From assembly GCA_023053685.1 (NCBI GenBank), contig JALIGW010000001.1:224338434-224402433 (forward strand): a stretch of DNA of 64,000 bases, given 5' to 3'. Positions 22,560 to 34,733 of this stretch are shown here, piece after piece (the stretch's first letter is position 1; each line of letters opens with the position of its first letter). The position numbers were made by a program, and so were the translations under genes. Source of the stretch: Diadophis punctatus similis. Taxonomy: Eukaryota > Chordata > Lepidosauria > Squamata > Dipsadidae. The notes under the pieces are model-generated. The model was not told where the DNA came from and did not search any database. It saw only the letters and a program-made list of their open reading frames with translations.

Positions 22560-23030
22560 GTTCATCCTTTTTTACCTTTCTGATTTGTCATGAGCGTTTA
22601 TTACAGAGTCTTAAACCAAACTATTCCTTCACATCTTCCTTATCTTGAATCAAAGTGAGCCTTTGATGAATCCACCAATGGCTGCCTCACTCAATATGGC
22701 CCTTTCAATTGGTCCATTATTCATCCCCGGTCACATCTTCGATGGGGTGAAATTATGGAAGAGAGCTTTTTGGCTATTGCTTGGGAGGATCAATGAGAAC
22801 AAGGCGACATAAATTAGAGAGAGGAAGTGATGATGCTCAAGTTCAGAAACAAACAAAATTGAGAGAACTGTGGCATTTTCCTGCCTCTAAAAAAATGATG
22901 CAGACTAATTTGAGAAACACAAGGACACCAAGAATAATATATAAAAAAAGAATTCACCTCCTAAATGGATGGATTATATAAATGGATAGGACATCCTCCC
23001 CAAGACAATGGAAATCAAGTTTTCTGAATT
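22560..23030 (+). repeat. Dispersed repeat, copy 1
   Basis: About 470 bp that match, in reverse complement and at roughly 85% by eye, the block at 52080-52545 (shared landmarks: CTTCCTTATCTTGAATCAAA, TTTCAATTGGTCCATTATT, GATGCAGACTAATTTGAGAA, AGACAATGGAAATCAAG). No protein was recognised; class unknown. Confidence 0.75.
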
Positions 23031-23109
23031 AGATAAAATAAAACCAGGAATCATGTGTAAAGCAACCAACCGGAAGGAAGGTAGAGTGCATGGGGTTGAG
23101 AAAGAAAAA

Positions 23110-23411
23110 TATAAAATGTGTGCCCCCCCATAGACTGTTTTCAGCTGCCAGACTGCTGTAGGAGGCTGTGGGGGCCAAAAACAGCCCACGTGCAGCCCCT
23201 CGTGGCTCATTTTTGGCTACCAGACTGCTATGGGAGGCCATGGGGGCTGAAAACGGGCCAAAAACAGCCCGCTGCAGCCCGCCCACAGCCCATTTTGGCT
23301 GGCAGAAGCACTGCCGGTTGGTCCTTTCTTATTTCCAGGCCGGCCCCACAGGCCAGAATTAAGCACCCTGTGGGCCTGATGCTGTCCGCGAGCCTTGAGT
23401 TTGACACCCGT
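23110..23411 (+). mobile_element. Right-end fragment of the CAGGGGTGTCAAA hAT-like family
   Basis: GGCCAGAATTAAGCACCC...GAGCCTTGAGTTTGACACCCGTG matches the right terminus of the element at 5912-6786. The left part consists of GGGGGCCAAAAACAGCCC-type degenerate repeats. The left terminus was not resolved. Confidence 0.65.
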
Positions 23412-24022
23412 GTATATAGATATACACTGAAGGGGTTTTCAGTCTTGTAAAAAAGTAATTGTTGTTCCTTCCAGAATCAAACATGTCAATCTTCTGGTAT
23501 TCAGAGACACTAGAATATAGTTACAGAAGGGCAATAAGGAATTTAGTGCACTAGAAACAAAATCTTATGAAAAATACTGCAAAACTGGGGAAATTTATCC
23601 TTGAGAAGACTGAGGATGAATAGGATACATTCTTTGCTTTTCAGGAAATACTCCAAATGGAGTTTAAAGTCAACAAATATGTCAGATTGCATGCCTGTCT
23701 AAATACCGTATAAAGAAAAATTACTTTCCTTTCAAAGAAGAGACACCCAAAGTCCTGACTTTGATCCTCAATGACCTCAAGGAATAGTAGCGACACCTCT
23801 GGCTCATCAATGGATGAGAAAAAGATATGGAAGGGACTCTCAAGGTTCTCCAACTTCTGATAGTGACAAAGTAAGGCCTCAGTTTAAATGGACTTGGGTT
23901 AGCAGACTCCGATTGAATAGATAAAATATGACGGCTATGAGTTATAGCAGCACATAAATCTACAGTAATCTTTAATTATGATGAACCTACATTGTGATAT
24001 TGGTGTTACATTGGGAGGGGGG

Positions 24023-24353
24023 CAGAGGTGGTATTCAGCAGGTTCTGACCAGTTCTGGAGAACCGGTAGCGGAAATTTTGAGTAGTTCAGAGAACCGGTA
24101 AATACCACCTCTGACTGGCCCCACCCTCATCTATTCTCTGCCTCCCGAGTCCCAGCTGATCGGGAGGAAATGGGGATTTTGCAGTAACCTTCCCCTGGAG
24201 TGGGGAGGGAATGGAGATTTTACAGTATCCTTCCCCTGGAGTGGGGAGGGAATGGAGATTTTACAGTATCCTTCCCCTGCCATGCCCACCAAGCCATGCC
24301 CACCAAGCCATGCCCACAGAACCAGTAGTAAAAAAAATTGAATCCCACCACTG
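24023..24353 (+). mobile_element. Non-autonomous hAT-like element (CAGTGGTGGG family)
   Basis: Starts CAGAGGTGGTATTCAGCAGG and ends GAATCCCACCACTG, flanked by G-rich 8-mers that could be the target duplication. It contains AACCGGTAG motifs and a 50-bp unit (CCTTCCCCTGGAGTGGGGAG) repeated in tandem. Same family as 26903-27156 and 56371-57395. Confidence 0.7.
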
Positions 24354-24776
24354 GGGGGGGGGGGGTTATTCCTTTTGATTTTTATTAATGAGCATTGCCC
24401 AGTTATAAATGATTTGGGCTGCCTCATAAAATCATTAAATGAGAGTAAAGTTGAATTTCTCATGTAGGACTGTATTCTGGGCACAAAAAATGCCATCTGC
24501 CATTTAATGGACTTTGGGCTTTTAGACCCCCTCCCCTTTGCCTTCTGTCCAGTTGCTCAATGTCAAACAGAAGCCTCAGAGATTGAGGCAGGGACAAACA
24601 CCCGGGTCCTCACTTCTTCTGCTGAAACATGTGGTGAAACATTAACAGCAAAGACAGCACCAGAACTCTACACAGCATGTCAGCACACTGAAAAGCCAGG
24701 AGAGTTTGTCTATATGAAATCACAGGAACTGGCCGAATGAATGATTAAAACCCTTCCCAGAAACAATGCCTTAGAA

Positions 24777-25158
24777 CAGTGATGGCGAACCTTTTTTGGT
24801 TCGCGTGCCAAAAGGGGGGGGAATGCGGGGGATCACGTGTGTGCGTGCCCACACTCATAATTCCATGCACCCCCGCACATGCACGCATGACCCCCCTGCT
24901 CCCAGCATGCAATGGCACGCCCATTTTTCGCTCTCCCCAGGCTCCAGAGCCTTTCTAGGAGCCTGGGGAGGGCAAAAACGGCCTTCCCCACCCCCTATGG
25001 AGGCTGGAAACAGCCTGTTTCCCGACTCCCAGTGGGCCCAGAAGGCCTGAAAATCAGCCGGCTGGTGCACACATGCACGCCGGACCTGAGCTCGCGTGCC
25101 CACCGATATGGCTCCGCGTGCCACTTGTGGCACCCGTGCCATAGGTTCGCCATCACGG
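24777..25158 (-). mobile_element. Non-autonomous hAT element, CAGTGATGGCGAACC family, copy 1
   Basis: Ends CAGTGATGGCGAACC and GGTTCGCCATCACGG, with a perfect 8-bp duplication CCTTAGAA (24769-24776, 25159-25166). The asymmetric GTGCCA(T)AGGTTCGCC end is on the right, so it is in the opposite orientation to the copies at 28541 and 53117. The core contains CCAGGCTCC(A)GAG-type GC-rich sequence and no transposase. Confidence 0.92.
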
Positions 25159-26902
25159 CCTTAGAAGTTCACAAGCCAGAAACTGAAAGGGCCTCTAAAG
25201 TTATTTCATCCCAGTATCAAGTACAATTGCTCTATGAGGAGCCAGGCCTTGAGCCAAGCAGAACTTCCGAAAAGCCTTCACGTATTTATAGGCCGATGGT
25301 GGAGATCAAGGACCCTCCTTCTCCAGCCCCACTTTAAGCTCAGCTGAACGGCCTCTTCCTCTCCAGGACACATTTAGTCCCCGCAGAAATTACAAGTAAC
25401 TGTAAAGTCTTTCCCAAAAGCTGCACGTTTTGGCAAAGCACTGGTTCCTCCAAGACAAGTCTATCACACAAATATGTACCTCAAAATCCAACCTTCCCAT
25501 ATTTAAGGTTTTCAATGTGAGGCTTACCATTCTGTGGTGAAGTAAAGGAGGTTGAAAGGTAAATTGATTCTGAATTTGTAAACAGAGAGATAAAGCTTCG
25601 TCCTCAGTCCTCCGGTTAAAAAACACTTTCGTTTTCAAACGTGCCCCTCCCTTCCTTCTTGTAGCTTATTGGGTGAGTCGCGTTTCCTGTGCAGCTGCTT
25701 CAAGAAAGGAAGTTTCACACCAGTTCTGCTTATCGGATATAAAAAACTGGACTTAAAAGCCTTGAAGATGCCTCGTCTCCACAAAGCTTTAAATAAATAA
25801 AATAAATAAAATAAGTGAAGGCACCCACTTGCTGTTTCACTTAGGTCTTCCACGCCTTTCCTGCTTCTTTCTCAACCTCCTACAGAGTTGTAATACCAGG
25901 AAAGAGTTTGGAGACATGTGCAGATTCTTTTTCTCCCGTTTGCAAGAAATGCAGAGAAGGCTACAGGGAAAACAAAGCTCTTCTCCTGAGGGGAACCCTT
26001 GCTGCTCACACAAGCCAAGAAAATGCTCCCCTTTTTCAGCTCCATCTCCATGTAGGATTGGTGTGGCTGGTCTGAGTCAGAGAAACTCCCATTTTCGTTT
26101 AAGCTCAAGTTTAGTCTCTGTTCCATTTTGGGGCCTCTCGCCCAGCCTCTCCTTGCCACGCCGGGCCCCACTTCGCCCCTCCCCTCCCAGCCACTCCTTG
26201 TCATGCCCGGCCACTCACCTCGCCGGAGCAAGTAGTTTTCAATGTTCGCCTTGTGCAAATAAATAACAAACATCTTGACTTCAGGTTTGATGCATCTTGC
26301 AAAGTATTACTGCTCATTCTAGTCTCCTTTCCTACTAACAGGTCCATCTCAGATTGTCATTGGCTACAACCTCTCCTATCTTTTGCATCATTCTATTGGA
26401 GATTATTCTGAAATGCTATCTGTGATGTTTGCAGCTTTACAAGTGATAAACCATAAAGTTGGACCCCTGGAGGAGGGAGTGGTATTCCTGGTAGGTTCCA
26501 GAACCATCAGATCTACCCTGAACTATATCCTTTCAGGAATGCAAATTGGGGAAGGGAATTGGGAGACATGTAGTAGAAGCACTGATATTTAAACCTGCCT
26601 GTAGCAAAAGGACCTGGAATATGGTGCGACTTTGTATTGGTAGAAGGGAGCTGTAATTTGGCTGAGAGGAACTTAATTAGTAAATTGGGGGTTGTTATTA
26701 TGGGGAATGAAAGGGAAATAATTCCCTATTATGGCCTTGAGTGAGGAAGTTTAAGGAAAAGTTGACCCACTTCGTCAGGGGCGTTAAAGAACCCTGATGA
26801 AGAAATTCACCAGAAACAGTATAGCATTATGTTGGGGGAAGAATGGGTTTAAAACCTGTGGTGGAAGGGCTGCTGAAGGACAAATGTGTGAATGTGCTGA
26901 TG
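25159..26902. other. Gene-free interval
   Basis: No exon was recognised. An AAATAAATAAA-type repeat is at 25790-25815. Short open frames here lack any family signature. Confidence 0.4.
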
Positions 26903-27156
26903 CATTGGTGGGTTGCTGCTGGTTCGGATCGGTTCTTTAGACCCGGTAGCAGAAATTTGGTGCCACTTGCCGAACCGGCAGCGATGACCGGCAGTCCACG
27001 CCCCCGAACCAGATTGCAAAAAAAACCCCTCTGCGCACGCACAAAGGTTTCTGCGCATGCGCAGAGGGTCATTTCCGGGAAGTGATGCACGCACGCAAAA
27101 TGTGCACTTCCGTCACGATACGAACTGATGTGGAAGGTAAGTAGAACCCACCCCTG
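26903..27156 (+). mobile_element. Short hAT-like element (CAGTGGTGGG family)
   Basis: Starts CATTGGTGGGTTGCTGC and ends GTAGAACCCACCCCTG, flanked by a perfect 8-bp duplication TGCTGATG (26895-26902, 27157-27164). Internal GGTTCGGATCGGTTC / GAACCGGCAGCG segments are shared with 24023-24353. Only 254 bp, so strongly deleted. Confidence 0.9.
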
Positions 27157-27269
27157 TGCTGATGTTAACTAGTGTGAATGCCTGTATGTTTGAAGTTGCA
27201 GATTTTTTTAAAATTGTGAAGTAAATGGAAGGGCAATAGCAAGTGTTTACAATGAAAAAAGAAAAGAAA

Positions 27270-27482
27270 ATCAGGAAAATCACTTAGAACTAAGGAAAAT
27301 TTCCTGACTGTGAGAATAATTAATCAATGGGATGATTGTCTCCAGAAACTGTGGGTGCCTCATTACTGGGAGTTTTAAAGAGGAAATTGGACAAATCTGT
27401 CTGAAATTAATAAGAATTTTCTGCTTCAGTAGGGGGTTGAACTAGAGGACCTCAGAGGTCCCATCCAACTCTGATATTCTGT
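27270..27482 (+). mobile_element. CR1 LINE 3' end
   Basis: A 3' UTR of the CR1 type (GGAAATTGGACAAATCTGTC, GGGGGTTGAACTAGAGGACC, TCCCATCCAACTCTGATATTCTG) ending in the ATTCTGTT-like octamer terminus. 5'-truncated, + strand. Confidence 0.8.
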
Positions 27483-28540
27483 TTGTCTATCATGCTTCAG
27501 TGATTTTCCTTTGCATTTTGGTTTGGATTTATCTTTAATAATGCATTTGAAGGCATTCTAGTCGAATAAACAATCCTATGAACTTTTAAGTATGTGTCTT
27601 TGGGACTCCTTGCTACTGCAAAAGTGGTGATTAGTTGTAATATCTGTGCTCAATTTGTTTTCCTTTTCTTTGGCGCCAAGGAGATGGAAGGGAAACCTAT
27701 ATGGAGAACCAATTTCATTTCAGGATACAAGGCTGAAGACCCGTGAGTTCAAATCCTGCTTTGACCATGAGGATTGGCTGAGTGATTTTGGCTGCTCCTA
27801 TTAACAGCTCTCACATGTTGCATAATCCCTTGAGTTAGGGGGCTTGTACAAAGGCTAATAGAAACTGTAATCTCCAAGCAAATGCCCCTGAAACCTCCTC
27901 CCTATAATGAGGCCATGCTTCTTCTTGGAGAAGCAGCAGCAGAAGAGGAAGGGGAGGGGGAAGACTTGATGGGGACAGAAAATGCAACCTAATGATTGAC
28001 CTCACCCAATTCCTAAGAGGTCAGTAAGGGGCGTGCATAAGCGCACCAGCGTGCCTACCATCCCTGTCCTAATGTTCCCTCTTATCAGTACCCATCTTAT
28101 GTATATAAACAATGTTATATCTATGTATATTACCAACACGTACTTGACAAAAATAAATAAATAAAAATAAAAATAAATAAATAAATAATGTTATCAAGGT
28201 TAGAAGGATCATATACAACCACCACATGTTAGGAAAGTGCAAAAAAAGCAACAATGTATAAAGAAGAAAAAGGAAGAATTGTAAGAAAAGCAATAATAGT
28301 TAAATGTTGTTTTTTTGTAGATGTACATTTTTAGGACCAGTACTAAGAAATTCAATAGGGTTTAGAATTATAAGAAAAAGATAGGAAATGTTTGCAGGTC
28401 CAAAGTCAGGTTGGCTGGCAGTTTTAACTACAAGAGCTCGCACATAGTCTAGAAATAAACTGCTTGTTTCCGTTTCTTATGCGTATGCAGCTAAATTACG
28501 AGAAAAAAGTAACTGTGGGTTAAACAAAATTCACCTATTG
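27483..28540. other. Gene-free interval with minor repeats
   Basis: A tRNA-like B box (GAGTTCAAATCC) at about 27748 suggests a short degraded SINE (27725-27830). An AAATAAATAAA tract is at 28148-28188, beside a LINE-tail-like stretch at 28075-28145. Nothing coding was seen. Confidence 0.4.
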
Positions 28541-28964
28541 CAGTGATGGCGAACCTATGGCACGGGTGCCACAGGTGGCACGCGGAGCCATATCTGCCGG
28601 CACGCGAGCCGTTGCCCTAACTCAGCTCCAGTGCGCATGTGCATGGCCGCCAGCTGATTTTTGGCTCGCGCAGAGGCTCTGGGAGAGCGATTTTGGCCTC
28701 TGGAGGGCTTCCAGGATGGTGGGGGGAGTGTTTTTGCCCTCCCCAAGCTCCAAGAAAGCCTCTGGAGCCTGAGGAGGCCGAAAAATGGGCCCACCGGGCC
28801 ACTGGAAGTCGGGAAATGGGGGAGTGGGGGAGGTCACGCACGCATGTGCAGGAAGGTGGGGCAAGTGAGGAGCTTTGAATTATGGGTGTGGGCACGCACA
28901 CGCGTGCAATAGCGCGCACTCACACTATTTCGGCACCCGAGGAAAAAAAGGTTCGCCATCACTG
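28541..28964 (+). mobile_element. Non-autonomous hAT element, CAGTGATGGCGAACC family, copy 2
   Basis: Ends CAGTGATGGCGAACC and GGTTCGCCATCACTG, perfect inverted termini, with a perfect 8-bp duplication ACCTATTG (28533-28540, 28965-28972). Opposite orientation to copies 1 and 3. No coding capacity. Confidence 0.93.
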
Positions 28965-29329
28965 ACCTATTGCTAATAGAAAAATCAGCTTAAAGGACAA
29001 TGGTAATTTAGGGAAATGTCAAAAAGGTGGGGGAGGAACTAGACGTTCCGGAAAAATTGTGAATTTTGTGGTCCTCGTCAAATGGGATTGCAAGGGAGGG
29101 ACTTGCGTTTGGGCTGAGGGAATAAAATGCCGTTGGAATCTATTTTGAGGTATGTCTACTTTGTTAGCCACCGGCTCATGCAAGACCGTAGTTTACAATA
29201 AAGTGCTTGCTGCTTCACTTAATGACTCTGTCAAATTTCTGACTGGTGAGTGGGTTTCGCACAGTGCCAATCTTTATTCTTGTAGTTCGGCATTTTCCAG
29301 CTAAAAATAGAAAAAAATAACCCCACTAT

Positions 29330-29640
29330 AGATTCTTCGCGCTCAACTCTCAACTCTTTCAGGTTTTAGGAAGTTGGTGGACTTCGCGCTTGCGCGGTCA
29401 GATGCTGCCCCCTCGCGGCACAAACTGGGAGAGTCTCAAAAAGAAAAAATGGAAAGGGCTGATGCCGGAGTGGGGAGGGATGGCGAGGCTCCTCCTGTCC
29501 CTCGGCCGGGAAGGCGTGGCGAGTTTTTACAAGAAACTCCATTTCTCCGCTTGAAGTTGTTTCCACCCTGCGGAATAGGACCGAGCAGCAAATTCGCCAG
29601 GCGGAAGAAGCAGGGGCGGGAATGACCGGCGCCTCTTTTC
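29330..29640 (+). promoter_or_regulatory. PGGHG: CpG-rich candidate promoter / first exon of PGGHG
   Basis: About 20 CpGs in 310 bp (CTTCGCGCTTGCGCGG, CCCCTCGCGGC, CTCGGCCGGG, AGGACCGAGCAGC, ACCGGCGCC) stand out from the AT-rich flanks. The segment lies 0.5-0.8 kb upstream of the splice acceptor at 30105 that begins the start-codon exon, so a non-coding first exon and promoter here are plausible. Transcription start and donor site were not determined. Confidence 0.4.
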
Positions 29641-29962
29641 AGAACTTCTTCTGTTCCTTGGGAATATTTCTGTGCAGATGGGCTGGCTCTTTTCTTCCCT
29701 AGAAAGCAGCAGCCTGAAGTTTTGGACTATATTTCCCGTTAGTCCCTACTAGCTGATCAGAAATTGCTGGTGGATTGCTCCTTCCCAAAACCCTGTAAGA
29801 CTTGCCTGCCTGCCTCTCCTTTACACCCTTATCAAACAGAATGGATTCCACCTGAGTCCTTCTTTCCATGTGGATTTTAAGCTGATCTTCAGTGCCAGGC
29901 TCTGAGTGCGGGGGGGGGGGGCATAGAAATCCATCCCTTGGCACAATGCCATGCAAACAGAG

Positions 29963-30067
29963 CAGCGTTTCTCACTCTTGGGAACTTTAAGATGGGCGGA
30001 TTCCAGGTACCTGGGGAATTCTGAGACTTGAAATCCACCCATAAGTTCCCAAGGGTGAGAAACACTA
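29963..30067. mobile_element. Palindromic MITE upstream of PGGHG exon
   Basis: CAGCGTTTCTCACTCTTGGG and CCCAAGGGTGAGAAACACTA are inverted ends of a roughly 105-bp foldback sequence, a relative of the element at 21751-21894. It ends about 38 bp before the acceptor of the start-codon exon, so it forms part of the adjacent intron. Confidence 0.7.
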
Positions 30068-30105
30068 AGATAGAGTATATATTGTGTGCCTTATTTTTTT
30101 CCCAG

Positions 30106-30395
30106 CTGGAACTCCAGCCATTGCTCCCTCCCTCTTCTTGATATGGCAGTGGTGGGTGAAGACCCTGCCATATTTACCACGGATGCTTTGCCTTCTGATG
30201 CCAGACTCCTCCCAACATTGACCAACGCCTATCTGGGCACCCGAGTCTACAGGGACATCCTTCATGTCAACGGGGTGTACAGTGGAGCAGTTGGGCAGAC
30301 ACATCGGGCTGATCTCCCCAGTCCCCTTAAAGTCAAAATGGATGTGGATGGGGCTGATGACCTGAGGGAGACCTTCTGTTTGGACACCAGGACAG
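30106..30395 (+). CDS. PGGHG: PGGHG start-codon exon (coding 30143-30395)
   Basis: Protein-glucosylgalactosylhydroxylysine glucosidase (ATHL1), a GH65 enzyme that hydrolyses glucose from the Glc-Gal disaccharide on collagen hydroxylysine. A pyrimidine tract and CAG acceptor end at 30105, giving 37 nt of 5' UTR; ATG at 30143; donor GT at 30396, leaving phase 1. The 84 codons match the family N-terminus ([40 protein letters not shown]). The family starts at this position, so the ATG choice is firm. No signal peptide is evident at the start. Confidence 0.93.
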
Positions 30396-31500
30396 GTAAG
30401 AGGCAGTGCCACCCTCCTCATCTACATTGTCTCCATGGCCAATACATTCCTGCCACCCTGTCAGGGCAGCTTTCTTCAATTTCCATGCTGAATATAGAAA
30501 TTAGCTTTTGTTTTGAAAGACAATGTGAAGCTACGATTTAAAAAGAAGAAAAGGGGTGGAAAATTGAAAATTCAAACTGAGGTATGTTCTCTGAAGTTTG
30601 AATCCGTTCCTAGCTCATAAAGGAATCTGAAAATCTCTCGAACGTTTTTTGAAAAGCATCTTTTAAAACAGCCTCTCCAACTAGATCTCCAGATGCAGCA
30701 AAGTAGTCCCCACTAGCAACAGGATGACGTGAGTTTTTTGTCCAGCATGTCTTGTCCAACCAGGAGGATTCCTAAAACCTTCAACCTGGAAGAAGAAGAG
30801 AAGAATTTTCAAAATACGAATGTATTTTAATTACAGTACAGAGTGCTCAAAAACTTTTCTTATCTATAAAAGTCTCAGACTCTTTAGCTTCCATCCCAGA
30901 GTCATGTGCCACCCTGTCCAGGTCAGGTCTTGCAGGCTGGATACCATAGCAACAGGGTCATATAAAGTCACGATGTCAGGTTAATAAAAACTCTAGTACT
31001 GGCCTTTAAGCTGGGAGCTTCTGCACAGAACCTAGCACAGTGTACTGTGAAAATTGCCCCCCCCAAATGGGGTATCACTGCTGTCCTTATGAAGGAGCTC
31101 CTAACAGCTTGTAAGAAATTGGGCATCAGCTTGCTTGATATGTATGCTTTTTGTGTTATGCTTTTAAATCTGTTAGTTTAAGTTAATAATAAAGCCTAAA
31201 ATTTCTTTATTCGCTGGTATGTTTATTGTCTCTGGATCCAAAAAACCAGTTGTGTGACACTTGGCAAAACAATGGATTATCTTTCAGTCCTTGAATTGGA
31301 TTTCATTTAATTGTTAAGCAGACAATCACAAACAAAGATCCTTTTTCACATTTCAGTTCATCAAATAACAGAAGGATTATATTGTCCGCCATGCTTCAAT
31401 TTCTTATGCCAGACCCTTTTCCTTATGTGAAATTGCAAAGTAGATTTGACATGAGAATTTAGGGTATGCGTTCAAACTGACCCTTTCCTTCCGTCTGCAG
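30396..31500 (+). other. PGGHG intron after start-codon exon
   Basis: GT-AG intron of 1,105 bp. A stretch near 31000-31255, with AATAAA at 31188-31193 and a CCCCCCC run at 31060, could be part of a solo LTR, but no pair or flanking duplication was found. Confidence 0.5.
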
Positions 31501-31711
31501 GGACGTATATCCATACAACCCAGTGCTCAGAATACACAGCTACTCACACAATCTATGCCCACCGGTCTCTTGTCCATCTTCTGGCTTTCAGCATAACAAT
31601 CGCAAGATCAGCTCTCGAAACTAAACCCATCCCAGTGAATCTCCACACCCAGTTCAAACCAAAGAGTCCAGACCTGGACTTGCAGAAAGGGCCAGATTTC
31701 CTGGGAGCTCA
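31501..31711 (+). CDS. PGGHG: PGGHG coding exon 2
   Basis: Acceptor ...CCGTCTGCAG ends at 31500; donor GTGAGT at 31712. It enters in phase 1 (completing a Gly) and leaves in phase 2. The frame reads TYIHTTQCSEYTATHTIYAH and onward with no stop. It belongs to the N-terminal beta-sandwich domain of GH65 proteins. The neighbouring exons join it in frame. Confidence 0.92.
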
Positions 31712-32226
31712 GTGAGTATTATTGTGGGAATGTTTTCTGTGGCTCCTGGCCAAGCATTGAAAGACTGCAATAACAAAGCCTGGTTATTTTTCTTGTGGTT
31801 CTGAATAGGGAATAAATGCAGTTCCCTCCAGAGGACACAGGGAGGCTGTCAGGAAACACCTATCATGCTAAGAGGGTGCTTTGGATTATAAGAAAGACTT
31901 TGACTAACATTGCCTTCTCTAACCTGCTGTCCTCCAGATATGCTGGCTCTACAACTTCTTAAAATCCCAACTAGCTTGGTCTACAAGGCAGAGTGATTGA
32001 GGGAGAAGAGAACCATTGGCCACTGCACTTAAAAGGTATAGGCAGAAATACAAAGAATAAGGAGAATGGGGAGACGGAAAAGGTTTAGATTAGAGTTCAA
32101 AACGTATGCAAAGCAGTGTCTTTGTGCTCAATGAGTATAAAATTCCAGTCATGTTTCTATTGTTTAGTAGATCCTCTAATATCCAGAGAGAAACATAAGG
32201 ATTCCCATTTTTTTCTTTCTCCTTAG

Positions 32227-32662
32227 CTATCTATATGGAAAGACATTGGTCCCAGAAGTAGAGGGTGGCCCCCAGCCTACCGTACACATGATCTGGACCC
32301 CGGTGCCCCAATCAGTGACCCTCCCTGGAGACCAGAAGGAGCAGAGATGGGAGTTCCTCACTGCCATAGCAGAGTCTGAAGAGGTTGTGCAAAGGAGCTT
32401 TTGGGAAGGGATGTCCCTGGTTGGATCGGGTTCCTTATATCTGTCTCACACCCAGGCATGGGCAGCGCTCTGGGAAGGCTGCTGTGTAGATGTGGACGGG
32501 CCTCTTCCCTTCAGCCAGGCCATATATGGCTGCCTGTATTACCTGCTGAGTGCCATTCCTCCTCTGGGCTCTGCTAGCGTCCCTTTCTCTGGAATCAGCC
32601 CAGGAGGCCTTTCCAACGGCACATGCGGTGAAGACTACTGGGGCCATGTCTTCTGGGACCAG
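32227..32662 (+). CDS. PGGHG: PGGHG coding exon 3 with catalytic Asp
   Basis: Acceptor TCTCCTTAG ends at 32226; donor GTGAGC at 32663; leaves in phase 0 after residue 300 of the assembled reading. It covers the linker and the start of the (alpha/alpha)6 barrel, with YGCLYYLLSAIPP, SPGGLSNGTCGEDYWGHVFW. The Asp in FWDQ (residue 299 here) corresponds to Asp301, one of three carboxylates shown to be required in the human enzyme. The exon is intact. Confidence 0.95.
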
Positions 32663-33642
32663 GTGAGCAAAGGGAACCGGCCCAGTTTTCTTCTGCATGA
32701 AGTGGAGATGAATTGGGGAAAATACTGTCATGGCAAAGACCTGGTCATCTACTGGCCTGCAGCTAGTGTTAGCTTGCTGTGATGTGCATGCAAAGACTAA
32801 AAGGTGTTGTGAATTTTGCCCAGTTCCGCCTCTCTCTGTTGCAGGTTGATGTAAGTACCATGCAATCAACTGTTACCGTGGTTCAGACATGTGACTCAAC
32901 CTGGAAAGTGAAGATAGAAAGTTAGACTTAGTTCATCTCACCTGACATACATGGGGTACAATGTATGTGTGTGTTTAAAGTAGGGTTCTTTTTAATTGGA
33001 GGTGACATGGATTGAATCTGGCTGTTATCTAATGTTCTGTCCTGAGGCACAGTCTCTGCTTCCCGAATAAAGTATCTTCAAAATGGTCAACAAGTTGGAA
33101 GGTCTTATTAGCAAATGATCTGACTCTGGATCTGTGTCTGTTTCTTCCCTTCTCCCTCCCTCTCTATCCATTCCTTTATAACTTAAGCTTTGCTAACCTT
33201 CCGGTTGTTTCATCTGGCATGTGAAATACCATGTTTTATTATTGCTCTTGCACTTCCCGATTTAAACACTGTCCCCTCAATTGTGATGTGTATTGGGACT
33301 AGCTATGCATATTCACTTTTAAGATTCTGGGCCCATCATTTTTTCTTCCACAGTAATAAGAGTCTCCTGAGGAGGTTTGATATCAACTTTCCACCAACTC
33401 CTCCTGCCCCAGAGAAGAATATTCATCATGCGGTTCTCTAGTTTTTAAACTGAAGCAACATCATTCCTAGGGCCCAGATTTTACTTTGAGGGTGGGGTTG
33501 AAGAAGCTTGTTTCCATCTCACCCTCATCTGAAGCTTGGAGCCCTTGTGGGAAAGGAATAATTGCTGGCTTTACTCTAATGTGCAGATCTTTTGCATTTG
33601 ATGGCAATATTTATATACGGTATGCTGTCCTTCTTTCCCTAG

Positions 33643-33762
33643 GATACCTGGATATACCCAAACATCTTGCTTTTCTATCCAGAAGCGGCTTGTGCTGTCC
33701 TAAAATATAGGATCCGAACACTAGAGGGAGCACTACACAACGCACAGGAACAAGGATACAAG
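33643..33762 (+). CDS. PGGHG: PGGHG coding exon 4
   Basis: Acceptor TTTCCCTAG ends at 33642; donor GT at 33763; exactly 40 codons, phase 0 to 0. It reads [20 protein letters not shown] then [20 protein letters not shown], the conserved barrel helix pair of this enzyme. The following intron is long (3.3 kb) and full of transposons. Confidence 0.95.
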
Positions 33763-33980
33763 GTAGAAGCCACTTACAAAGGCAAGAGGAAATGCCATAT
33801 CTCTTTCCACAGAAGGCATGAAGCCAATTTTTTATTAATTAAAGAGGTTCTCCTTGGCTTGAACTGTTTTTAATTTTACTATTTCAGCAAGTTTTTTAAA
33901 AAAACAAAAGCAAAATTCTGGAGCCGCAGCAAAAAGTCCTTTGAAACCAGAGTAGCTCTAAACAGTTACGAAAGCCCTCT

Positions 33981-34099
33981 GAGCTTGCTTGTTTTCTTGC
34001 AGACGTTTCATTATCCTACCTAGGTAACATCATCAGTGCTAGTCCTAGGATGTTACTTAGTTTGGGTAATGAAACATCTGCAAGAAAACAAACAAGCTC
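33981..34099. repeat. Foldback dispersed repeat
   Basis: Arms GAGCTTGCTTGTTTTCTTGC and GCAAGAAAACAAACAAGCTC are imperfect reverse complements with almost no spacer. The right half and its flank (CATTTCAACCCTGAGCTACA) recur without the left half at 40345-40455. Class not recognised. Confidence 0.75.
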
Positions 34100-34733
34100 G
34101 GAGAGCATCAAGGACCCCTCATTTCAACCCTGAGCTACAAATATTCTCCTTTATTAGTTACAAAAGCCTTAATGATATTCAGAAGCAGCTCTTGCAATCT
34201 GAAGTGGGGAAGACTGGAAGTAGAAGGGCTGAAAGTGGTGTCTAAACTAAGGAGATTTTAACTCTTTCTCAGAAGTTAGATGACTTCTTTTCCAGATTCG
34301 GACCTTGCTTTGAAGACAAGTGAGAGATCTCTTCTCTGTTCCTCAAAAAGCATAAATGGTTAGAACAGGCAAGGTGCTCCAAATTTCAACAGGCTAATTT
34401 GAAAATAATTTATGGAAGAATTTCTGAAGTAGCACAACAAAAAATCCAGGATGAGTTTCTAACTTTGTCTAGAATTTATTAAATAAAGTAACTTAGACTA
34501 ACCACCAGTAATACCACATGAATATATAAATCATTTGAAATTAAGCTACATAAATTATTGGAGCCCTGGTGGCACAGTAGTTAGAATGCAGTATTGCGGG
34601 CTAATTCTGCCGACTGCCAATAGTTTGATTCTCACCTCCTCAAGGTTCACTCAGCATTCCATCCTTCTGAGGTTGGTAAAATGAGGAGCCAGATTGTTGG
34701 GGGCAATATGCTGATTCTGTGAACCACTTAGAA

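Noticed and set aside
28990..29240. Possible solo LTR upstream of PGGHG (AATAAA near 29198)
   Set aside because: Neither matching termini nor a flanking duplication could be identified, so it was not listed as an element.
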